Assembly (NCBI GenBank): GCA_964016985.1
Contig: OZ024821.1
Coordinates: 17,781,211-17,845,210 of the forward strand
Reading direction: 5' to 3'
Origin: Anodontia alba
Lineage: Eukaryota > Mollusca > Bivalvia > Lucinida > Lucinidae
DNA length: 64,000 nucleotides
Shown: positions 21,790 through 32,423 of the stretch, in pieces
Position numbering within the stretch: position 1 is the stretch's first letter
How the letters are laid out: each line of letters starts with the position of its first letter
The notes under the pieces: model-generated
Database searches by the model: none
What the model saw: the letters and a program-made list of their open reading frames with translations, nothing else
Told to the model about the DNA's origin: nothing
Program-made: the position numbers and the translations under genes

Positions 21790-22236
21790 ATATGGTAATT
21801 TCAAATATACGGTAAATGTCCTAAAATTTCTAATACTTTACTCCATACCTTGTTCGCCAAAATTTTGCTTTTTAAACAGTTAGTTCTTAAAATACTTAGT
21901 GGAAAGGCAAACAGTGTAGGCCTTGATAAGGCTCTTCCTTCATAAACCTTCGGGAGAAGTCTGATCTGGATCTCATAGCTACAGATAAGAGGGGGTATCC
22001 ACATAATATTTTTCTTATATCTCGATGAAAACATATGTTGTGGGTACTCATTAGAAGCGCCTCGGTGAGGTGCTTCTAATGAGTACCCACAACATATGTT
22101 TTTATTGAGAAATAAGAAAGATACCAGCATTTTTCGAATGAAAAAAAGCGCCTTATCTGTTGCTATGGGATCTGCACTGTTTGCATATGTCATTTTATTG
22201 GCAAATTCGGTGTACAAAATTTTATGACATTTACTG
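21790..22236. repeat. M8 MITE interrupted by M2
   Basis: The left half (GGTAAATGTCCTAAAATTTC at about 21810) and right half (ATTTTATGACATTTAC at 22236) match the intact copy at 9123. The M2 hairpin at 21976-22168 sits between them. Confidence 0.6.
21976..22168. repeat. M2 hairpin MITE copy, inserted in M8
   Basis: CATAGCTACAGATAAGAGG opens it and TTATCTGTTGCTATG closes it. The stem is GTACTCATTAGAAGCGCCTC against GAGGTGCTTCTAATGAGTAC. Confidence 0.8.
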
Positions 22237-22287
22237 ACCCTCAACCAGACACACAGACACAGAATTCCTTTTTCGTTCAAATCATAC

Positions 22288-22410
22288 CTGCTGATGTTTG
22301 ATTCCACTGTTGAGATGTTTCTCTGCACCTATTCTCTGATCAGCGACATCTTTTAGAAGGTTTTCATTCTGTTCTATTAAAATACCAGCTTCCTTCTTTA
22401 TTTCAGCTGC
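22288..22410 (-). CDS. LAMC1: Laminin gamma exon e11: coiled coil
   Basis: The 123-nt, phase 0/0 exon reads AAEIKKEAGILIEQNENLL, then DVADQRIGAEKHLNSGIKHQQ. Composition and position fit the rod domain. The acceptor is TATTTCTAG and the donor GTATGA. The short length and weak primary conservation make this less diagnostic alone, but it joins e10 and e12 in frame. Confidence 0.88.
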
Positions 22411-23180
22411 CTAGAAATATAGTAAGAACTTGTTTAAGTCTCATTTAAAACTGATTTATGGGCATCATTTTTCAGAGTGCTAAAGGGGACAGGATACCTG
22501 CTGAGCTGATTCTAACAAATATTTACAACATACATTCTATGAAGAAATAATACAAGAATAAAAGCCCTTTCTTACATAGAATTCTGCTGCATTTTAGAAT
22601 TCTTTTTAACAGCAAATTCATTCTAATGCCGAAGTATTTGGGAACTAATACTGAGTACAGATGCATAAGCTAGCACTTTTGTGTAGCACTTTGTAGTAAC
22701 CTGGCTATCTTATGCAATGATCTGTTTAATGAAAGCGCCATTCCAAGTGGCCACTATCTTGGTCCCTAATCCCAACATTTATAAATTTTACATTTTCTGA
22801 TTTGAACTTCTACTTACCACAATACAAACACACTTCATTGTCCCTTGTGTTGAAAAACATTCCTGGGACTTCCATTTCGCATTTTAAAGCCTACTACTGT
22901 ATTGTTGCCATTTTGTCTTACAGCTATGCAATTGTCTGCTTTGAAAGCAATTATTAGAGGTAGTTCTAAGTACACCACATAGCATCATCAAGGGCATTTT
23001 AGCCACACTGTTGCAAAGCCATTTGCCACAATACGCTCTGTAGCACTAGCCTTACGCAACTCTCCATTCTTTGCAACTGGGGTCCACTGCACTTTTCTCA
23101 CCTTAATTATACATTTTACATACATAATGTACACTTAGTCTCTATTATCATAAAAGGTTTATTTTTACGTATAAATATTA
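22411..23180. other. Intron e10-e11: one M3b fragment, otherwise nothing recognised
   Basis: A decayed hairpin-MITE half lies at about 22500-22650 (GATTCTAACAAATATTTACAA, related to 26420-26650). From 22650 to 23180 I see only unique-looking AT-rich sequence with no exon. Confidence 0.45.
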
Positions 23181-23395
23181 ATCCTTGTCATGCTGAATAA
23201 ATTAAGATGCAAAGCCCACTTCTTATTACAGCCAATCAGATTACTTAATTCAGATTGTGTCAACAAATTCACATACTGAATGACAAAAAGTGTAGATCCC
23301 TATCAGAAGACACTTCTAAAGAGGCCAACTGACCCAGATCTACACTGTTTAAAAAGGCATAGCATATCCGGGTTAGGCAAGAACAGTGTTTAAAA
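23181..23395. repeat. M4 MITE copy
   Basis: It has the left end TCCTTGTCATGCTGAATAAA, facing sequence CTGACCCAGATCTACACTG, and a decayed right end GGGTTAGGCAAGAACAG. Confidence 0.55.
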
Positions 23396-23398
23396 CTA

Positions 23399-23736
23399 CA
23401 GTCGAACTTCAATGGCTCGAACATCTTTGGGACCATGGAAATTCGTTCGAGACATGGGTTGTTCGAGCCACGGAGGGTTAAACATGGCACCACTTCAAGA
23501 AGCAAATAGCGATATTTTAGGGAAATCTTTTCAATTTTCTACACAATGATTGTATATTAAGTGTACTCCCCTCGATGAGGCAATTCTAATGAGAACACAC
23601 AACATACAATTCCATGATAAAATAGAAAAAAAATCCCTAAATATTTGTTTTCTTGAGCTATTGAAAGAATTTTGTAGGGACTGAAAAAAATCACGGTAAA
23701 CGAGCCATCCGTGTTCGAGCCATTGAGGATATACTG
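23399..23736. repeat. M3 MITE with TA target duplication, 10 nt from exon e10
   Basis: It starts CAGTCGAACTTCAATGGCTC and ends GAGCCATTGAGGATATACTG, flanked by TA on both sides (23397-23398, 23737-23738). CAGT termini with a TA target fit a Tc1/mariner-type MITE. The centre holds a hairpin related to the M2 core. The e10 splice donor occupies 23741-23746. Confidence 0.75.
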
Positions 23737-23746
23737 TAATTCCTAC

Positions 23747-23968
23747 CTCCTCTTTGATCCTGTTAGACTCTGCCAAGAGTTGTTCCACGTCAACACCAGG
23801 CAGCTGAACAGCATTTGCCTCAGTGTACAGAGCCAGAGCTTGTTCATATGCATCCACCGACATATTGAGGGCCTTCTCCGCAAAGAATTTTGTCTGTTCG
23901 TACATCCTCTGAGCATTATTTGCCTTCGTCCTCAGATCATGTATTTCTTGCAGAATATTACCAGGCAT
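23747..23968 (-). CDS. LAMC1: Laminin gamma exon e10: coiled coil
   Basis: The 222-nt, phase 0/0 exon reads MPGNILQEIHDLRTKANNA, then KFFAEKALNMSVDAYEQAL and LPGVDVEQLLAESNRIKEE. This aligns with the vertebrate coiled-coil segment that contains the SPLDSETLENEANNIKMEAE block. The acceptor is TTTCACAG and the donor GTAGGA. An M3 MITE with a TA duplication ends only 10 nt beyond the exon. Confidence 0.92.
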
Positions 23969-24029
23969 CTGTGAAATTTTAAAAGAAAGCATTATTGATC
24001 CATTAGAAGCAAAAACTGCATAGGTCAGA

Positions 24030-24360
24030 TCATAGCTCTATTTTTTTCCAGGGTCCAGCTGTTAACAGCATCGTAAGCTTAACAGGCTCGTTAATGGTCA
24101 AAGTGTTAACTGTCCTAGTAAGTACAATATCTAACTCATTTGTATTTTTGCTAAAAATGTGAGTAGCTTTTGCAAATGCAAAAGCTACTCACATCTTTTC
24201 AGCAAAATATTAGCATGTATGGCATATTTAATGATCAAAGTTTTAACGATGCATTAACTAATGACATCGTTAGTTTTGAAAATATGTTGTGGGCGCTCAC
24301 TAGAAGAGCCTCACTGAGGCACTTCTGAGTATCCACAACATAAATTTTCATGTAAGTATA
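24030..24360. repeat. M2 hairpin MITE split by M1
   Basis: Left M2 end CATAGCTCTATTTTTTTCC, then M1 (24051-24280), then the M2 core AATATGTTGTGGGCGCTCAC and GAGGCACTTCTGAGT. This is a nested insertion. Confidence 0.6.
24051..24280. repeat. M1 MITE copy, right end lost
   Basis: It starts GGGTCCAGCTGTTAACAGC. The centre stem GTGAGTAGCTTTTGCA is intact. The terminal GAACAACTGGGCCC is missing after GTTAGTTTTGAA. Confidence 0.75.
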
Positions 24361-24365
24361 AACAA

Positions 24366-26301
24366 GGGGGCCATGATGGCCCTGTAACGCTCACCTGAGC
24401 ATCATAGCACTTTGAGAACCTGATCTAGAACTGATCAAGGCAAACATTCTGATCAAAATTCAAAATGATTATATTAACAAGTAAGACAATGTAGCATGTC
24501 TAATGGACTGTGAAGTAAAGGTCAAGGTTAAATATGGATGACTGCACTCAAGAGGCCATGCTAAGATGTATGCATGTACTAAGTATCACTGGCTGTAGAA
24601 GCAATAGTTACTGAGAAACTGACCTAAACACAAACACTTCACAAGTACCAAATATCACTCTGTAGGACCAATAATCTCTAGTTTTTGACCCCATGTGACC
24701 CAGTTTTGAACGTGACCTAGAAATCATCAAGACAAAAATTTTGAGCAAGATTCATGATGATTGCTTCAAAAATGTGACCACTAGAGTGCTAAAAAAAATT
24801 TCTGCTGATTTGGCCTGGTGACCTAGTTTTTGACCCCAAGTGACCCAGTTTCAAACCTGACCTAGAAATCATCAAGACAAACATTTTGAGCAAGATTCAT
24901 GAGGATTGCTTCAAAAATGTGACCGCTAGTGTTAACAAGGTTTTCTGCTGATTTGGCCAGGTGACCTAGTTTTTGACCCCAAGTGACCCAGTTTCAAACT
25001 TGACCTAGAAATCATCAAGACAAACATGTTGAGCAAGATTCATGATGACCACTAGAGTGTTAACAACGTTTTCCGCTGATTTGGCCGGTGACCTAGTTTT
25101 TAACCCCAGGTGACCCAGTTTCGAACATGACCTAGAAATCATCAAGACAAACATTTTGAGCAAGATTCATGACGATTGCTTAAAAAATGTGACCGCTAGA
25201 GTGTTAACAAAGTTTTCTGCTGATTTGGCCCAGTGATCTAATTTTTGACCCCAAGTGACCCAGTTTCAAACTTGACCTAGAACTCATCAAGACAAAACAT
25301 TTTAAGCAAGATTTATGATGACTGCCTAAAAAATGTGACCTCTAGATTGTTAACAAGGTTTTAGCTGATTTGGCCAGGTGACCTAGTTTTTGACCCCAAG
25401 TGACCCAGTTCGAACTTGACCTAAAAATCATCGATAAACATTCTGAGCAAGATTCATGATGATTGCTTGAAAAATGTGACCGCTAGAGTGATAACAAGGT
25501 TTTCCACTGATTTGGCCAGGTGACCTAGTTTTTGACCCCAGGTAACCCAGTTTCAAACTTGACCTAGAAATCATCAAGACAAACATTTTGAGCAACATTC
25601 ATGATGATAGCTTAAACAAGTCACCCCGATGCTTCCTAGCAAGTTTGGAGTCAAATGGCTTTTCCGTTCAGGAGAAGAAGCAAAAAATAGATTTTCAAGA
25701 TGGCTGTCATGGCGCCATCTTGGATTTCCGATTGGAACGATTTTAGCTATTTTTGATCTATAAGTCACCCCAGTGCTTCCTACCATGTTTGGAGTCAACT
25801 GGCTTTTGGGTTTAGGAGAAGCAAAAAACAGATTTTCAAGATGCTATTTTTGATCTACAAGTCACCCCGATGCTTCCTAGCAAGTTGGAGTCAATTGGCC
25901 TTTCGGTTCAGGAGAAGAAGCGAAAAATAGATTTTCAGATGGCGGCCATCTTGGATTTCCGATTGGCACCATTTTAGCTATTTTTGATCTACAAGTCACC
26001 CCAATGCTTCCTAGCATGTTTGGAGTCAATTGGTCTTTCGGTTCAGGAGAAGAAGCGAAAAATAGATTTTCAAGATGGCGGCCATGGCAGCCATCTTGGA
26101 TTTCCGATTGGCACGATTTTAGCTATTTTTAATCTACAAGTCACCCCGATGCTTCCTACCAAGTATCGATTCAATTGGCCCAGGGGTGTAGGAGAAGTAG
26201 GCTTTTAAAGCAATTGTTGACGCTGCATAACGGATGACGGACGACGGACATTGACTGACCCCAATAGCTCACTATGAGCACTTCGTGCTCAGGTGACCTA
26301 A
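24366..26301. mobile_element. P3: Pearl/HINE-like element with two different core arrays
   Basis: The left end has a GGGCCATGATGGCCC hairpin then GCTCACCTGAGCA. The right end has a GAGCACTTCGTGCTC hairpin then AGGTGACCTAA, inverted relative to the left. Inside are seven units of about 139 bp (24690-25610; TTTTTGACCCCAAGTGACCC) and then five units of about 130 bp (25619-26170; AAGTCACCCCGATGCTTCC). A short GACGGACGACGG patch precedes the right end. Confidence 0.75.
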
Positions 26302-26419
26302 AACTACAGACCACCCTCTTTAGACTGACACTTGATACAACAACAAAATTTGTTATAATGACAATTTTTCTGTCATGAAACCTACGCTTAAGATGTAACA
26401 ATTAGTCAGAAATTATGCC

Positions 26420-26650
26420 AGATAGTTGTATTTTATATTTTAAAGAAACATGTTTGGGATATTTGTTAGAATTGCCTCAGTGAGGCAATTCTAACAAATA
26501 TCCATAACATGTGTTCTATGAGGAAATAAGAATATAACAAGACCTTTATTACATATCAGTCTGCACATTAAGGATTCTTAATAACAACAAATTCATTTTA
26601 AAAACACGGTCTTTGGGGACAAATGTTGTCGTAACAAGGGCTCACTGTAA
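26420..26650. repeat. M3b hairpin MITE
   Basis: The core TTTGTTAGAATTGCCTCA is faced by its complement, with arms ACATGTGTTCTATGAGG and a right end ACAAGGGCTCACTGTA. Relatives are at 22500-22650 and 32235-32420. Confidence 0.55.
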
Positions 26651-26818
26651 ATATCAATCTTTTTTTGTTAAAAAGTGTTTTATCTGGAGCTATGATGTAC
26701 TCTGACAAGACTGGGTGGACATTTTTCTACATGCATTTCTACAGCCTTGCTTTCATGGAACACCCTTGCACACATAGTGCTGCTGGATATCACCATACAC
26801 CTCTCTGTCAACTAAATA

Positions 26819-28055
26819 CGAGGGTCGTGCAAAAAGTTCTGTCACTAATAGGCTTACTTAGTTTTATCCCAGGTATATTTTAAAATGCTTCACTGCACTT
26901 GAATGGTGTTTTGAATAGCTAACGAAACCCATTTATTTCGTGCAAAGTGCTTGCCAACTGACCGAGTCATTTCAAATTGAAAGAGATGCAGTCATATACA
27001 CTGACCAATTTACTTGTTACATTGGAACATGGACCAGAAGACTGAAATTCGTAGCTATATTAAATGCCACATTACGATTAATATAGATTCAAAGCAGATA
27101 TTTAATGAATTGTGTGGTATATATGGACCTCAGACCATTTCAATGTACACAGTTTTTAGGTGGGTTAAGGCTTTTAAAGCTGGGAAATTTTCTGCTGAAG
27201 ATGATACCCGTCCTGGAAGGCCTAAAACCTCTGTTACCAAGGCTAACATGGCTGCTGTAAAGATTGTGGTCGAACAGGATGCGCAATTGTCTGTCAAAAG
27301 ATATAGCTAGTTGTATTGGCATATCAGAAGGCAGTGTGCAAACAATTCTGAAAAAAGGGTTTGGACCTGAGAAAGGTTTGTGCTAGGTGGGTACCTCATT
27401 TGCTCACTGAGGAGCAAAAGACACAACGCCTTAAATGTGCCCGGGAACTTTTGAAAACATACCGAAAAGATCAAAAAAGCCCATGTATTGCCAAGAGAAC
27501 CATAAGTTCGAAAAAGATGTTGTACGTAATTTTCTTTAATTCAAGTTGGCCAGCCGTTCAAGTGCCTTGTCCATCTGGTCATACAGTCACTGGCCGATTC
27601 TACAAGAATTCTGTACTGAAGAAAGTGAGTTTTACAATAAGAAACGACCAAGCAAAGGATGGTCAGGAGTCCACCTATTACATGACAACACTTCCTCTCA
27701 TAAGTGTGAGGTTGTTAAGTCTTTTTTGGCTTCTAAAAAGGTGAAAGTTTTAAACCATCCACCTTATTCACCTGACCTGAGTCCCTGTGACTTCTTTTTA
27801 TTTCCAAGGCTTAAGAAAATGTTTTCTGGAAATAAGTATACGTCTAGAAGTTCTCTTGGCAGCGCTATTTATCAGTGTCTCCAACAGATACCAAAAGAAG
27901 ACTTTTATCTGCTTTTCACGACTGGGTAAAAAGGTTACAAAAATGTGTTTCAGTAAAGGGGGAATACTTTGAAGGTTTGTAATAAAAATATGTTTGATAA
28001 AACGTAGCACTGAAGTTATCCGAACCCAGTGACAAAACTTTTTGCAGGACCCTCG
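26819..28055 (+). mobile_element. Mariner-family DNA transposon, decayed, TA duplication
   Basis: This 1,237-bp element is bounded by TA at 26817-26818 and 28056-28057. Terminal inverted repeats: CGAGGGTCGTGCAAAAAGTT on the left and, read from the right, CGAGGGTCCTGCAAAAAGTT. It contains a broken mariner transposase on the plus strand. Size, ends and target site all fit mariner. Confidence 0.92.
27014..27930 (+). pseudogene. Mariner transposase pseudogene
   Basis: Fragments lie in three frames. The N-terminal helix-turn-helix region reads YTVFRWVKAFKAGKFS and DTRPGRPKTS (to 27310). A middle part reads LRKVCARWVPHLLTEEQK (27361 on). The catalytic part has HDNTSSHK with the second Asp and HPPYSPDLSPCDFFLFP with the third (27546-27929). 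Frame changes near 27300, 27360 and 27540 and loss of a clear first Asp block make it non-functional. Confidence 0.9.
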
Positions 28056-28059
28056 TACT

Positions 28060-28200
28060 CAACCCAATGTATATTATGATGATTATGATGATGAGTCAGT
28101 GTTTTACATCCCTTTTAACATCATTTAAGTCATATCGAGATGACGGAAGGGTGATAATGTGCAATAAAAAAAACATACAGTCATGCGCTGAATTCCCCCC
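28060..28200 (-). repeat. S2 SINE fragment (tail and body)
   Basis: It matches S2 at 60345 and 60861: GTGTTTTACATCCCTTT, ATTTAAGTCATATCGAGATG, ACAGTCATGCGCTGAATTC. The tRNA-related head is missing. Confidence 0.6.
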
Positions 28201-28228
28201 TCCAACCGGATTAAAAAAAAAATATATC

Positions 28229-28437
28229 AACCCTTGTCCTGCTGAACCCGGAGACACCCTGCCTTTGCAAACAGTGAAGATCCAGATCAGTTGGCTTCTG
28301 AAGAAGCCAATTGATCTGGATCTGCACTGTTTTCCATTCAGTATTTGAATTTATATCAACAACCTGGATCAACCAATCTGATTGGCTGAAAATTGGAAAT
28401 GGGCATGGCACTTAGTTTATTCAGCAGGACAAGTGTT
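28229..28437. repeat. M4 MITE (reference copy)
   Basis: AACCCTTGTCCTGCTGAACC opens it and TTCAGCAGGACAAGTGTTAA closes it. The internal hairpin ATCCAGATCAGTTGGCTTC is faced by its complement. There is no ORF. Other copies: 1376, 9501, 23181, 56026, 57515 and 61163. Confidence 0.75.
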
Positions 28438-28749
28438 AAAATTTGGAATTTTAGGCAGACTGTCTTAACCCAGACCATGAAGCTTTTCCTCTTCTAATAT
28501 ACCATATTTACTATAAATACTCTCTCTCACACGTGTTTTCATTCATGTATTCACTTAATTCGCATATCTTGTGAATAATCTATCACCTTGTGATTTTACA
28601 TGCATGTATGTAACCATTCTTGTTGTATCTAAATAGTTTCAACTATACTTATACTATACAGTACCACTTGGAAAGGACTAAAATAGGCTATGCCTACGTC
28701 CAATCCAATGGTACATATATATGTACTCGTCTTGTATGTATGTATGATT

Positions 28750-29000
28750 TTGATTGTGTTGGGGTTTAACGACACGTCAACCCTTGAGGGTCATTTTGTG
28801 TCGTCTCCCAGAGAAAGGGAGAAAAGAGATAGAAGAGAGAGTAGAGGAGATGAAAGAGAGGGACAGGGAAGAAAGAGGAACAGGAATGAAAGTGAAGAAA
28901 CAGAAGAAATAAAAACATTCCCCCTCTACCCTTACCCACTACAAGGATAGCAGGCCTTGCCCAACTGTAAGCCAATATCAGTTGGACGCCCCAGTGATGT
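28750..29000. repeat. S3 dispersed repeat
   Basis: It matches 20258-20470 from TTGGGGTTTAACGACACGTC through a purine-rich stretch to AAGCCAATATCAGTTGGACG, and continues with CCAGTGATGTAAGATACAC. Confidence 0.5.
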
Positions 29001-29289
29001 AAGATACACAGCACCTTCGCACCACCCGACCACCCCCTTATGTATGTATGTATCCATGAAATTTCTAATAAATAAATAAATATTCCAAGACAGACAGGCT
29101 TGTGCAAACAATGTGGACTCAGATCAGACACTGCATTAAACAACTTCTGATCAGGGTTTACAATGTCTGTCATTCATCAAGCAGTTTTTAAACGCATCAA
29201 TAGGCAGTAAAATACACCAGTTAAAATTATAAGACAAGTATGGTAAGATGTCAAGATGTCCCAATATTTAGCATTTATACCATACACTA

Positions 29290-29904
29290 CAGTAAATCTT
29301 AAATAACTTGAACACCGATGACTTGTTTACTACCACTGATCTGGGCCCAGTTGTTCAAAACTAACGATGTCGTTAGTTAACGATTTGTTAAAATTTACAT
29401 CAAGTGATATGCAAATATGCTGAAATTTTTTGCTGAAAAAATGTGAGTAGCTTTTGCAGTGCAAAAGCTACTCACACTTTTTCAGCATAAAATATCAGAT
29501 TATTGTATATTAAATCCGCTAAAATAGTTAACGAAATGACCCTTAACGAACTCATTAAGCTAACGATGCTTTGAACAACTGGGCCCTGAACTTGTTTTTG
29601 AGTCTCTGGGAAACTCTTCCTATAGTTCAAGAAAAAAAAATATTTAAGTATATTTTAGGGAAATTTTCTTTTTTGATCATGAAAATGTATGTGTGTACTC
29701 ATTAGAATCACCTCATTGAGGCAATTCTAATAGGTACACATGACAACATACCATTATTTTACAGAAGATTGAAAAGATTTCCCTTAATTATCCCTAGTTG
29801 CCCCCTGACCTGGCACTATGATTAACCCTCAGTTGCACAAACTACCCATGTCTGGAACAAATTTCCATGGTCCCAAGAATGTTGCAGCCATTGAAGTTTG
29901 ACTG
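29290..29904. repeat. M3 MITE interrupted by M1, ending 15 nt from exon e9
   Basis: It starts CAGTAAATCTTAAATAACTT after a TA at 29288-29289 and ends GCCATTGAAGTTTGACTG before a TA at 29905-29906. M1 (29343-29586) lies inside. The e9 splice donor is at 29911-29918. Confidence 0.6.
29343..29586. repeat. M1 MITE copy inside M3
   Basis: GGGCCCAGTTGTTCAAAAC and CTTTGAACAACTGGGCCC bound a complete central hairpin. Confidence 0.85.
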
Positions 29905-29918
29905 TATTTAGTTTTTAC

Positions 29919-30322
29919 CTGTAAAGTATCCATAGCGAGCTGCAGGGCCTCATTAGAAGTCTCAAGAGCTTTCTTGGATAGCATCTCAACTCGCTTTGCT
30001 TCCTCTAGCTGTCTCATGGACATTTCTTTAGCTTCAGTTGCAATCTGAGTCATCTGTGATGACTGCTGACCAAATCGGTCCAGAGCACTCTTTGCTCTCT
30101 GTAAGGCTGCCTGACCTTCAACATCAATGTAGTTCTCGGCGGCTTTGAGTGCCATTTCTGCTCTCTCGATGGCTTGCTCAGCCTTCATGATGTCGTCCAT
30201 GCTGCCCTTAGCTGTTGTTTCAGCAGTAATGATATTGCGAGTGATCTGTCCACAGCGACCAAGGACATCCTGGATACTCTCACGTAACATCTGTAGCTGC
30301 TGGCCCATGCTACCATCATCAC
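29919..30322 (-). CDS. LAMC1: Laminin gamma exon e9: coiled coil
   Basis: At 404 nt this is the longest exon here. It encodes heptad-rich sequence with LRESIQDVLGRCGQITRN, KAEQAIERAEMALKAAENY and ATEAKEMSMRQLEEAKR. The acceptor is CATCACACAG. The intron just upstream on the minus strand is a 31-bp minisatellite built from copies of this acceptor. The donor is GTAAAAAC, and an M3 MITE ends 15 nt from the exon edge. It ends in phase 0. Confidence 0.93.
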
Positions 30323-30680
30323 CTGTGTGATGTATGAAAACTATTGTTATAACTGTATAATGTATGAAAATTCACTTGTTTAAAGTATGAAAACTATTGT
30401 CATCACCTGTATAATGTATGAAAACTGTTGTCATCATGTGTATAATGTATGAAAACTTTTGTCATTCTCTGTATAATGTATGAAATCTATTGTCATTACA
30501 TGTATAACGTATGAAAACTATTGTCATCATCTGTATAATGTATGAAAACTCACCTGTTTAATATATGAAAATTATTGTCATCACCTGTTTAATGTATGAA
30601 AACTTTTGTCATCCTCTGTATAATGTATGAAACCTACTGTCATCACATGAATTATGTATGAAATCTATTGTCATCGCTGG
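30323..30680. repeat. 31-bp minisatellite made from the e9 splice acceptor
   Basis: About twelve units of 30-31 bp carry the word ATGTATGAAAACTATTGTCA followed by TCACCTGTAT. Read on the minus strand each unit includes CATACATTATACAG then GTGATGA, which is the e9 acceptor and the first bases of e9. The array starts at the exon border itself. Confidence 0.9.
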
Positions 30681-30745
30681 GTCCCATGATGAAAATGATC
30701 AGTTTCAAACTTTCCCGTCAAAATCCCTAACCTGGAAACAGCTGT

Positions 30746-30868
30746 CCACTGTGCACTACTCATTAGATGCGCCTGGGTGAGGCGCTTCTGATGTGCACCC
30801 ACAACATATATTTTTGTCAAGAAATGACAAAATATCCCATGGATACCTCCTCTTATCTGTAGCTATGC
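30746..30868. repeat. M2 hairpin MITE, partial
   Basis: The stem CTCATTAGATGCGCCTGGG faces AGGCGCTTCTGATG. The right end is TCTTATCTGTAGCTATG, 16 bp from exon e8. The left end is missing. Confidence 0.65.
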
Positions 30869-30883
30869 TTAAGATATACTTAC

Positions 30884-31075
30884 TTGATGCCCCTCTTGCC
30901 TCATTCAGCAGTATGTTGATTGAATCATTCACACTGCCCATCTGTTCTGTGAACTTTGTATCATTGAAGGCATCTGGGTCATTGCCGATATTCAAAATGA
31001 GATTGTTCAGCTCACGTAATTTCCCACGATGAATGTTTACTCTTTCCTGTACAAGGCTGTAACATGGTGGGCACT
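30884..31075 (-). CDS. LAMC1: Laminin gamma exon e8: CPPC hinge and start of coiled coil
   Basis: The 192-nt exon starts ECPPCYSLVQERV and continues as an amphipathic helix (LRELNNLILNIGNDP, SINILLNEARGAS). The paired cysteines match those that, in gamma chains, link the three laminin chains at the top of the rod. The acceptor is TTTCACAG and the donor GTAAGTAT. It ends one base into a Ser codon completed by e9. Confidence 0.94.
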
Positions 31076-31284
31076 CTGTGAAAAAAATCAGTAGATTAAT
31101 CATTGTAAGCTTCTCAAAGAATTACTAATCTGTAATTTTTTTCCTTATGTTTCAGAAAAAATAATGCTTGATATTTCATATGAATTGTATCCATAGAAGA
31201 TGATTCAAATGAAAATATCAAGCACTATTTTCTTTGAAAAAAATAAAGAAAATTTTAAATTGTCATCTGCTTATTTTTACATCT

Positions 31285-31525
31285 GGGCCCAGTTGTTCAA
31301 AGCATCGTTAGCTTAACAAGCTCATTAGTGGTCAAAATGTTAATTGTTCTAGTAAGTACAATATAATTCACAGGTAGTTTTGCTGAAAAATGTGAGTAGC
31401 TTTTGCAAATGCAAAAGCTACTCACATTTTTTCAGCAAAAATATAAGTGTATATGCCATATTTAATGATCAAAGTTTTAACAATACATTAACTAACGACA
31501 TTGTTAGTTTTGAACAACTGGGCCC
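31285..31525. repeat. M1 MITE copy
   Basis: GGGCCCAGTTGTTCAAAGC and TTTTGAACAACTGGGCCC are its ends, in flanks ACATCT and AGATGT that are themselves complementary. Confidence 0.85.
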
Positions 31526-31942
31526 AGATGTTTCAAAGGAAAACACACATTAAAATTCATGTGAACTTTGAATAAAAGGTCTTAGTAAACAATAACATTT
31601 AATGAAAAGTTCGTAAAAATAGGACTATTAGTTTGGAAGATACGGTCTAAACAGCTCAAAATGGTTACTGCTGACATGGGAGTTGACAGCTAAATGCCCA
31701 ATCTAAACAAGAAATTTGCCAAATGGCTGTGTCACAACTGATAGTGGTATTCAAAAACCAAGCTCAATGGACAGACTAAACATTGTTCAGCCAAGCATGA
31801 AAAGTAGGTCAAAATCAGTAATGGTTGATGGTAGTCGGCAGGGTGTATCATGGTTGATGTGTTTACGAAGTTTCAGTAGCCTAGAAGCCCTGGTCTTTGA
31901 AAAACGGAGCCAAATGCACAGACTTAACATTGTTGACGCCCT

Positions 31943-32177
31943 GGGCCCGGTTGTTCAAAGCTAACGATGTCGTTAGTTAACGATTCGTTAAAATTTACAT
32001 CGGGTGATACGCAAATACGCTGAAAGTTTTTGCTGAAAAAATGTGAGTAGCTTTTGCAATACTCACATTTTTTCAGCAAAAAATATCAGAATATTGTATA
32101 TTGAATCCGCTAAAACAGTTAACGAAATGACCCTTAACGAACTCATTAAGCTAACGACGCTTTGAACAACTGGGCCC
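31943..32177. repeat. M1 MITE copy
   Basis: GGGCCCGGTTGTTCAAAG and CTTTGAACAACTGGGCCC are its ends. The central stem is shortened (AGCTTTTGCA directly before ATACTCACA). Confidence 0.85.
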
Positions 32178-32423
32178 AGAATAACAACAAAGCCAATGCC
32201 ATAAAGTGATCCCTATGTTGCTCCTGCTTGCTAAAGTACAGTGAACCCTCGTTACAACAACAGCATTTGTTCCCAAAGACGTTCACATTAAAATGAATCT
32301 GCTGTTGTACAGAATACTTAATGAGCAGATAGATGTGTAAGAAAGGTCTTCTTTTGTTACATATGTTTTAGATATTTTGTTAGAATCTACTAAGGCGATT
32401 CTAACAAATATCCAAAACATATG

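Noticed and set aside
24690..26170. CRISPR-like regular repeats
   Set aside because: Units are head-to-tail without unique spacers, lie in an intron of an animal gene and have Pearl-element ends.
30323..30680. Minisatellite units as extra coding exon sequence
   Set aside because: Unit length is not a multiple of three and the units contain stops in the laminin frame; only the acceptor-like part is shared with e9.
31716..31964. 82-codon plus-strand ORF
   Set aside because: It falls in a dispersed repeat also present at 57268-57400 and runs into an M1 MITE; there is no protein similarity that I recognise.
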